Assembly: GCA_944372725.1 (NCBI GenBank)
Contig: CALWAA010000040.1
Span: 1 to 8,600, forward strand
Length of the DNA: 8,600 nt
Reading direction: 5' to 3'
Source: an uncultured Bacilli bacterium
GTDB taxonomy: Bacteria; Bacillota_I; Bacilli_A; RF39; UBA660
The translations under genes were made by a program, and so were the position numbers. Each line of letters opens with the position of its first letter. The stretch's first letter is position 1. The notes under the pieces are model-generated. The model did no database searches and was not told the origin of the DNA. It was given only the letters and a program-made list of their open reading frames with translations. Shown here piece after piece: positions 1-4,902 of this stretch.

Positions 1-1017
1 GTTGATGAAGAAGCAAAAGAAGATAGTGACGATAAAAAAGAAACAAATAGTACAAATGATAAAACCAACAGTACAACTTCAAATAATAAAGATAATTCTA
101 GTAAACCAAGTTCTAATTTTAAATCGGCGATTAATAGTGTTTCCTTATCACCTCTTAAAACGAGATATCCCAATTTAGATAGTGAGATAGCAAATATCAT
201 TTCAAGTGTAACGAATAGTGGTATGACAAATTATGAAAAACTACAAGCAATTTATAATTATGTTAAAAATAAATTAAATTATAGTACCCCACTATTAAAT
301 AATAGGGATATAGAAGGACTACAAGAAACTTACAATTTTTATTATACAGATGCCCTTCAAATATACAATGCGTATTTTGCATTATATACTGGCTATGGCG
401 TATGTGATAACTATGCAGCTTTGTTTATGATTTTAGCAAGAAGAATAGGTTTTGATGCGTATGTTGTAGGTGGAAAAGTCAATAAAGTAGGAGGGGGAAC
501 TACAGGACACGCTTGGGTAATGATTAAAGCAGGTGGTACATATTATATTTTTGACCCCCAAATTGAAGATAGTAAAAAAACTAGTTATGATTATTTTGGC
601 AAAACTGATACCGAATTACCAATTTATCATTACACTTTATCTTCAAATACTAGCAAATTCCACTATTTTAAAGAAAATCCAAAGCAACCTCATGCTTTCT
701 CTGCTACGTTTAAAGTTGATTTAGAGGATTATGATGAAGTAACAATAAAAGACCACAATAGTTCTTATACAAGCAGTACTTATGAAAAAGGAAAAACTAT
801 AAATATAACTTTTAGCACATCATTAAAACAAGATTATAAAATAGAAATATTAAAAAATGATGAAGTAATTTCTAGTGAATCCTATGATGGCAGCAGTAAA
901 ACGATAACTCTAACTTTTGATGAAGTGGGTCCTATAAGTTATGATATCAAAATTAAAACAACAGGTAGTCACTATGTTATCTATGGAATTCATGGTACTG
1001 TAAAAGAACCTACTTAA
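1..1017 (+). CDS. Transglutaminase-like secreted or surface protein, 5' end outside window
   Basis: The reading frame is open from the first base, so the gene starts upstream; 338 residues are visible. Residues 1-38 are a low-complexity Asp/Lys/Asn/Ser/Thr linker of the kind found in extracytoplasmic proteins of Gram-positives. Residues 75-190 carry the transglutaminase/cysteine-protease core with all three catalytic positions: Cys135 in GYGVCDNYA, His170 in GHAWVM and Asp185 in YIFDPQ. Residues from about 215 to the end are beta-rich and Ig-like, without a recognised family. The family includes protein cross-linking enzymes, proteases and peptidoglycan-associated proteins, so the reaction cannot be fixed. 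An internal ATG at 223 has no Shine-Dalgarno site and would cut off the linker, so it is not taken as the start. No sorting signal or membrane anchor is seen at the C-terminus; any anchor or signal peptide must lie upstream. A hairpin terminator follows, so the gene ends its transcription unit. Confidence 0.85.
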   Translation, partial: VDEEAKEDSDDKKETNSTNDKTNSTTSNNKDNSSKPSSNFKSAINSVSLSPLKTRYPNLDSEIANIISSVTNSGMTNYEKLQAIYNYVKNKLNYSTPLLNNRDIEGLQETYNFYYTDALQIYNAYFALYTGYGVCDNYAALFMILARRIGFDAYVVGGKVNKVGGGTTGHAWVMIKAGGTYYIFDPQIEDSKKTSYDYFGKTDTELPIYHYTLSSNTSKFHYFKENPKQPHAFSATFKVDLEDYDEVTIKDHNSSYTSSTYEKGKTINITFSTSLKQDYKIEILKNDEVISSESYDGSSKTITLTFDEVGPISYDIKIKTTGSHYVIYGIHGTVKEPT

Positions 1018-1033
1018 AACCAATACTACAAAT

Positions 1034-1067
1034 GAAGCTTGAAGCAAAAATCAAGCTTTTTCTTTAT
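1034..1067 (+). terminator. Rho-independent terminator of the transglutaminase-like gene
   Basis: A perfect 8-bp inverted repeat, AAGCTTGA (1035-1042) and TCAAGCTT (1051-1058), is separated by an 8-base A-rich loop and followed by a T-rich run (1057-1069). It starts 17 bases after the stop codon. The T-run merges into the -35 side of the next promoter, so terminator and promoter are packed end to end. Confidence 0.8.
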
Positions 1068-1095
1068 TTAAAAATATGAGTATTCATGATACAAT
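1067..1095 (+). promoter_or_regulatory. Promoter of the ABC transporter gene (extended -10)
   Basis: TTTAAA (1067-1072) is a fair -35. A 17-base spacer leads to TACAAT (1090-1095), preceded by TG one base upstream (1087-1088), an extended -10. The segment 1063-1091 is repeated almost exactly at 3057-3085, at nearly the same distance from another start codon, which supports a promoter role. Transcription would start near 1102, leaving a leader of only about 10 bases and cutting into the ribosome binding site; this is the main weakness of the call. Confidence 0.6.
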
Positions 1096-1098
1096 TGT

Positions 1099-1108
1099 AG
1101 AGGTGAGG
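1099..1108 (+). promoter_or_regulatory. Ribosome binding site that decides the ABC transporter start
   Basis: AGAGGTGAGG contains GAGGTGA, a strong match to the 16S rRNA 3' end, with 5 bases between it (1100-1106) and the ATG at 1112. The in-frame ATG at 1076 has only the terminator T-run upstream and lies inside the promoter, so 1112 is the start. Confidence 0.8.
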
Positions 1109-1111
1109 TTT

Positions 1112-2710
1112 ATGGCAAAAGATAATATTAATTTTATATTTAAACTGTTAGATAAAAAAATGGTAGTTTTATGCTTAGGAATAGAAGCAGTACTAGATTT
1201 TATTTACTATATAATTCCTTTTTTATTTACTTTTTTTCTAACTATGCCTTTTACCATAGAAAAAGCAGTAACTATTACGGCAATATTTATACTATCTAAA
1301 ACAATAAGAACATTTGGCCTTTATATAGAAAGAATTATAGTAGATAATTATTTATATAAATATCGTAATTTAGAATATCAAGAATACTTTAAAAAAATAG
1401 AAAAACTTCCCAACTCTACTTTAGCCAAATATCAAACTGGCTATTTAATTAGTGTTATTGATAAAGTAACAATGCTAGTATCCGAGATTCTTCAATCTGA
1501 GTATGTAGGTATTATATTATCATTTGCATTTTTATTTTATACCTCTTTTACTCAATCCATCTATTTATTTTTATTAACTTTATTTTGTAGCATTATAAGC
1601 ATATTAATAAGTTTAAAAATATTAAAAAAAGCTAATTATTTAGTAGAAGACTTATATGAAGAAGAGTATAAATATTCATCATCTTATCAAGATTACATTA
1701 GTAATATAAAAACAGTAAAATCATTAAATAGTAACAAGTATTTTGAAAATATGATAATGAAAAAATCTGATAGAAGATTTACTAAAAACAGAAAATATGT
1801 TTTTGCTTATGCCAAAGAACAGTTTTTAAGAAATCTTTTTATCATAATTCCTTTTGCTACTCTTTTAATTAAAGCTGTTATTGATTTAAGTAATGGAATT
1901 GATACATTAGGAATTATTGCGTTCTATATTACTCTTCATGTCGAAATGGGCTTTATATTTGATGAGTTATCTCATAACATAGTAAACTGGTTTGAACTAT
2001 CAGCGATTAAGAAAAAATTAAAAGAAATATTTAAAGTACTAGATGAAAGAACATACTTAAAAGATTTTAATGAAATTGTTTTAAATAATATTGAAATTAA
2101 ATATAAAGAAACAAAATATAGCATTAAAATACCTCATATACAAATCAATAAAAATGATAAAGTTTGTTTTATGGGAGTATCAGGAAGTGGAAAAACTTCT
2201 ACTTTAAATTTAATCTTAGGAAATCTAAACACATATACAGGTGAAGTATCATTTGATAATCATAATATCAAAGATTATCTTTTAGATATTGGTTTAGTAG
2301 GACAAGAAATAGAACTTTTTAATATGAGCATTAAAGATAATTTATGTTTAGGAAAGGCTATTTCTGAAGAAGAATTAATTAAGTATATAAAAGAATTACA
2401 ACTAGATGATATCTTAAATTTTGAAGAGGGATTAGATACAGTAATAGGAGAGAAAGGATTAAAGCTATCAACAGGTCAAAAAAGAAGATTAAATTTACTT
2501 AGAAGTCTACTTTTAAATAAAAATATTTATATTTTAGATGAACCAACCTCTAATTTAGATAATAACACAGAAAAAATAGTAGTAAATTTCATCAAAAATC
2601 ATTTCCAAAATAAAACTTTAATTGTGGCAACGCATAATCCGGAAATAAAAGATATTTGTAATAAACATTACCATTTTGAAAATCATATTTTGGTAAAAGA
2701 AACAGAATAA
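1112..2710 (+). CDS. ABC half-transporter: membrane domain fused to ATPase
   Basis: A 532-residue exporter-type ABC protein. The N-terminal half has about six hydrophobic segments (roughly residues 18-44, 50-72, 131-148, 150-172, 240-256 and 264-282). The C-terminal ATPase has Walker A GVSGSGKTS (355-363, Lys361), a Q-loop in LVGQEIELF, signature LSTGQ (452-456, Thr for the usual Gly), Walker B YILDEP (Asp476, catalytic Glu477) and the switch His508 in ATHNP. All catalytic positions are present, so it should be active. Exporters of this form work as dimers; no second half-transporter is visible, so a homodimer is the simplest guess. The substrate is unknown: the fold is shared by lipid, drug and peptide exporters, and no precursor peptide or processing peptidase gene is seen nearby. 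It is slightly shorter than typical members (about 570-600). It has its own promoter and no convincing terminator directly after it. Confidence 0.88.
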   Translation: MAKDNINFIFKLLDKKMVVLCLGIEAVLDFIYYIIPFLFTFFLTMPFTIEKAVTITAIFILSKTIRTFGLYIERIIVDNYLYKYRNLEYQEYFKKIEKLPNSTLAKYQTGYLISVIDKVTMLVSEILQSEYVGIILSFAFLFYTSFTQSIYLFLLTLFCSIISILISLKILKKANYLVEDLYEEEYKYSSSYQDYISNIKTVKSLNSNKYFENMIMKKSDRRFTKNRKYVFAYAKEQFLRNLFIIIPFATLLIKAVIDLSNGIDTLGIIAFYITLHVEMGFIFDELSHNIVNWFELSAIKKKLKEIFKVLDERTYLKDFNEIVLNNIEIKYKETKYSIKIPHIQINKNDKVCFMGVSGSGKTSTLNLILGNLNTYTGEVSFDNHNIKDYLLDIGLVGQEIELFNMSIKDNLCLGKAISEEELIKYIKELQLDDILNFEEGLDTVIGEKGLKLSTGQKRRLNLLRSLLLNKNIYILDEPTSNLDNNTEKIVVNFIKNHFQNKTLIVATHNPEIKDICNKHYHFENHILVKETE

Positions 2711-2712
2711 TA

Positions 2713-3031
2713 AAGAATTTACATAAAAATGAAAAACAAGATTTAGCTACTTTATTTAATTGTCAAGAAAACCAAATTGTTCTAACTGAAGAAAAAGCAT
2801 TAACTAAAAATACTATTTAAGCTTCTTAACTAATTTAAATAGAGCAACTTTGCATAAAAAATAGGAGGACAATTATTTTTATTTTCTATTACTGATTTAA
2901 AAGAAATAAAATTACCGAGAAAAATCAGTTTTACACTAAGTCTAACTTCAGTAACACATTTAGAAAATATTGTATTTCCTAAAGAAAACGGAACAACAAA
3001 ATTTAACGGAAATCAAAAAAACCGAAGATGA
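2713..3031 (+). pseudogene. Decayed gene, probably leucine-rich-repeat (BspA-like) surface protein
   Basis: No intact gene lies between 2711 and 3107. Two coding-like stretches in different frames remain. The first (2713-2820) reads KNLHKNEKQDLATLF then NCQENQIVL and ends at TAA. The second (2858-3031) reads ITDLKEIKLPRKI, then a short Leu/Thr-rich stretch, then THLENIVFPKENGT, and ends at TGA. Spacing of the type LxxIxLP followed by LxxIxxP is what LRR_5/BspA-like repeats show, and NCQENQI resembles the consensus of other leucine-rich repeats. A stretch between them (about 2820-2864) is open in the third frame. Neither piece has a usable start codon; the AGGAGG at 2863-2868 is not followed by ATG, GTG or TTG at a workable distance. 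Frameshifts and lost ends suggest a relic. The family call rests on repeat spacing read by eye and is tentative. Confidence 0.45.
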
Positions 3032-3033
3032 AT

Positions 3034-3059
3034 TAAAAAGATAACCTGTCTTTTTATTT
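3034..3059 (+). terminator. Weak terminator-like hairpin, possibly decayed
   Basis: AAAAAGA (3035-3041) can pair with TCTTTTT (3049-3055) around a 7-base loop, extended by one T-A pair, with T-rich sequence after it. There is only one G-C pair, so it would be weak. The right side, CCTGTCTTTTT, looks like one arm of a once stronger hairpin whose left arm has lost its matching CAGG. It sits just after the decayed gene and just before the next promoter. Confidence 0.3.
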
Positions 3060-3060
3060 A

Positions 3061-3089
3061 TTTAAAAATAAGCATATTCATGATAAAAT
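3061..3089 (+). promoter_or_regulatory. Promoter of the rlmD-to-Nudix operon (extended -10)
   Basis: TTTAAA (3061-3066), a 17-base spacer, then TAAAAT (3084-3089) preceded by TG at 3081-3082. Elements and spacing equal those of the promoter at 1067-1095, and 25 of 29 bases (3057-3085 against 1063-1091) are identical. Transcription from near 3096 would leave a leader of about 12 bases, beginning at the Shine-Dalgarno site. Confidence 0.6.
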
Positions 3090-3095
3090 ATTAAT

Positions 3096-3102
3096 GGAGT
3101 GG
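3096..3102 (+). promoter_or_regulatory. Ribosome binding site that decides the rlmD start
   Basis: GGAG (3096-3099) within GGAGTGG lies 8 bases before the ATG at 3108. The in-frame GTG at 3099 overlaps this site and cannot be served by it, so ATG 3108 is preferred. Confidence 0.7.
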
Positions 3103-3107
3103 TAAAT

Positions 3108-4316
3108 ATGCCTAAAGTAACAATTGAAAACCTAGATGATTTTGGAAGAGGAATAGCTCATATTAACAATAAAGTTGTTTTTATAGAAAACGCTTTACCA
3201 GAAGAAGTAGTAGAAATAGAAATCATAAATGATAAGAAAAGTTTTAGTGAAGCTAAAGTAACAAAATATTTAAAATTTAGTAAGAATAGAGTAGAAAGTA
3301 TTTGTCCCTATTTTGATACTTGTGGGGGATGTAATCTACTTCATTTAGAGTTTTTAAATACATTAATATTTAAACAAAACAAAATAAAAAATTTATTAAA
3401 AAAACATAAGTTAAATTATGATAAAGAGCTAGAAATAGTTAAAAATGATAATCCAATCTATTATCGCAATAAAGTAAGTTTAAAAATAAAAAAGGGGCAT
3501 TTAGGTTATTATGAAGAAAATACTCATAAATTGCTCGAAATAAAAGAATGCTTGATGGCTAAACGTTCGATAAACGAAGTAATTAAAAATTACAAACTAT
3601 TACACTTAGAAAATGCGAAATTAACAATTCGTTCTAATTATAATGATGAAATATTAATTATTATTGAGGCTAATGCAAAAGAATACAACATCGAACTTGC
3701 AAAATTAAAAGAAAAAATAAAATTAGTTGGAATAATATATAATAACAAAACAATATATGGCGAGAATTTCTTTTATGAGCGAATAAATGGCAAATTATTT
3801 AAAGTATCATACAATTCTTTCTTCCAAATAAATGAAAGTATAACCTCTAAATTATTTGCCTTAATAGAAAATAACATAGATAAAGATAGTATCGTACTAG
3901 ATTTATACAGTGGAGTAGGAACGTTAGGAATTGTTGCTTCTTCTAAAGCTAAAACAGTCTATAGCATTGAAATCATTAAAAATGCTGTTTTAAACGGTAT
4001 CACGAATGCTAAATTAAACCAAAAAACTAATATCAAATTTATGCTTGGTGATGTAGCAAAACTGGTAGATAAAGTAAATTTAGCCTTTGATACAATTATT
4101 GTGGACCCACCCAGAAAAGGCTTAGATAAAAAAACAAGAGAATTTATCTTAAAAAAATTACCAACTAAAATCATATATGTATCATGTAATCCAAATACAT
4201 TAATGAGAGACTTAAAAGAGTTAGAAAGTATTTATGAAATAAGGGATTATAAAATATTAGATATGTTTAGCTACACCTATCATGTCGAAAGTTTTTGTGT
4301 TTTGAAGAGGAAATGA
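3108..4316 (+). CDS. rlmD: 23S rRNA (uracil-C5)-methyltransferase, RlmD/RlmCD family
   Basis: A 402-residue member of the TrmA/RumA family, which uses S-adenosylmethionine to methylate carbon 5 of uracil in 23S rRNA (U1939 for RlmD; U747 and U1939 for the dual-specificity RlmCD of several Gram-positives). Residues 1 to about 60 form a TRAM RNA-binding domain. Cysteines 66, 72 and 75 (CPYFDTCGGC) with Cys148 (KECLMA) match the four ligands of the [4Fe-4S] cluster. The SAM-binding motif is VLDLYSGVGTLG (from residue 263). DPPRKG follows with Asp333; SCNPNT holds the nucleophile Cys360; and the C-terminal HVESF carries the expected Glu. All key residues are intact and the length is normal. It is the first gene of the operon, with the promoter directly upstream. 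Sequence alone does not separate RlmD from RlmCD specificity. Confidence 0.93.
   Translation: MPKVTIENLDDFGRGIAHINNKVVFIENALPEEVVEIEIINDKKSFSEAKVTKYLKFSKNRVESICPYFDTCGGCNLLHLEFLNTLIFKQNKIKNLLKKHKLNYDKELEIVKNDNPIYYRNKVSLKIKKGHLGYYEENTHKLLEIKECLMAKRSINEVIKNYKLLHLENAKLTIRSNYNDEILIIIEANAKEYNIELAKLKEKIKLVGIIYNNKTIYGENFFYERINGKLFKVSYNSFFQINESITSKLFALIENNIDKDSIVLDLYSGVGTLGIVASSKAKTVYSIEIIKNAVLNGITNAKLNQKTNIKFMLGDVAKLVDKVNLAFDTIIVDPPRKGLDKKTREFILKKLPTKIIYVSCNPNTLMRDLKELESIYEIRDYKILDMFSYTYHVESFCVLKRK
4306..4310 (+). promoter_or_regulatory. Ribosome binding site of the GNAT gene, inside the end of rlmD
   Basis: AGAGG lies 8 bases before ATG 4319 but only 2 bases before the alternative ATG 4313, so 4319 is the better start. 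The TTG at 4295 lies upstream of the site and is not supported. Confidence 0.6.
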
Positions 4317-4318
4317 AG

Positions 4319-4864
4319 ATGAAATATAGAAAAGCAACATTTAACGATATTAATGATATTGCCAATCTAGTAACAGATTTATTAGGAACTTGTAATATTA
4401 AATCAGATAGTTCAATTTTAGAAAGCAATATTGAAGAAATTACTAAAGATATAAATCATTACTATGTATGCACGATAAATGATAAAATAGTTGGAGCGTG
4501 TGGGATAAGCGATATTTTAAAGCAAGATAGATTTAATTTAGGTTTAAAAAATATCAGAGAAATTTTATATTTAGTTGTTGATAAAAAGTACCAAGGAAAA
4601 GGAATAGGTACTCAATTACTGAAATTATGTAGTAATTATAATAAAGAAGATATTATATATGAAGCATGGGGAGATAACAAAGAATATGTAAATTCTAAAT
4701 TTATTTTAGAAAAGTGTGGATACAAAATGATAAAAGATTTAGGAAAAGACTATTATAGAAAACAAAATTATTGTGATAAATGTGTAAATAAAGAGAAAGA
4801 GTGTTATGAATGTATGGCTCAAATTTGGGTTAAATTTAAAATAGAAACTACTTCTAAAATTTAA
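4319..4864 (+). CDS. GNAT-family N-acetyltransferase with four-cysteine C-terminal tail
   Basis: A 181-residue protein starting MKYRKATFNDINDI, the usual opening strand and helix of the GNAT fold. The acetyl-CoA-binding motif A is present as YLVVDKKYQGKGIG (84-97, with the Q-x-x-G-x-G pattern at 92-97), followed by the helix TQLLKLC. GNAT enzymes move an acetyl group from acetyl-CoA to an amine; the acceptor here is unknown. After the fold (about residues 1-148) comes a tail with C152-x2-C155-x6-C162-x2-C165, a spacing that could hold a zinc ion. The gene starts 2 bases after rlmD stops, with its ribosome binding site inside rlmD, so the two are probably translationally coupled. ATG 4313, which overlaps the rlmD stop, is a possible alternative start adding two residues. 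Confidence 0.82.
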   Translation: MKYRKATFNDINDIANLVTDLLGTCNIKSDSSILESNIEEITKDINHYYVCTINDKIVGACGISDILKQDRFNLGLKNIREILYLVVDKKYQGKGIGTQLLKLCSNYNKEDIIYEAWGDNKEYVNSKFILEKCGYKMIKDLGKDYYRKQNYCDKCVNKEKECYECMAQIWVKFKIETTSKI

Positions 4865-4890
4865 TAAATGATAAATAGGTTTAAAAGTAA

Positions 4891-4898
4891 AAGGTGAG
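4891..4898 (+). promoter_or_regulatory. Ribosome binding site of the DUF2207 gene
   Basis: AAGGTGAG with 5 bases between its AGGTGA core (4892-4897) and ATG 4903. The in-frame GTG at 4894 lies inside this site and is rejected as the start. Confidence 0.75.
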
Positions 4899-4902
4899 AA
4901 AA

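Noticed and set aside
1076..1111. Upstream in-frame ATG as the ABC transporter start
   Set aside because: It lies inside the promoter and directly after the terminator T-run, with no Shine-Dalgarno site; ATG 1112 has a strong one.
2814..2841. Inverted repeat TATTTAA / TTAAATA as a terminator for the ABC transporter gene
   Set aside because: The stem is all A-T, the loop is long and no T-run follows; expected by chance in such A+T-rich DNA.
2863..2868. AGGAGG as the ribosome binding site of a small gene
   Set aside because: No ATG, GTG or TTG follows at a workable distance in an open frame; kept only as a possible scrap of the decayed gene.
3959..4174. Minus-strand open frames inside rlmD, the DUF2207 gene (6480-6677) and ogt/Nudix (7686-7949)
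   Set aside because: They lie opposite conserved coding sequence, have no recognisable domain, and arise from base composition.
4869..4877. TGATAAATA as an extended -10 promoter before the DUF2207 gene
   Set aside because: It resembles the other two -10 regions slightly, but no -35 is seen 17 bases upstream; too weak to call.
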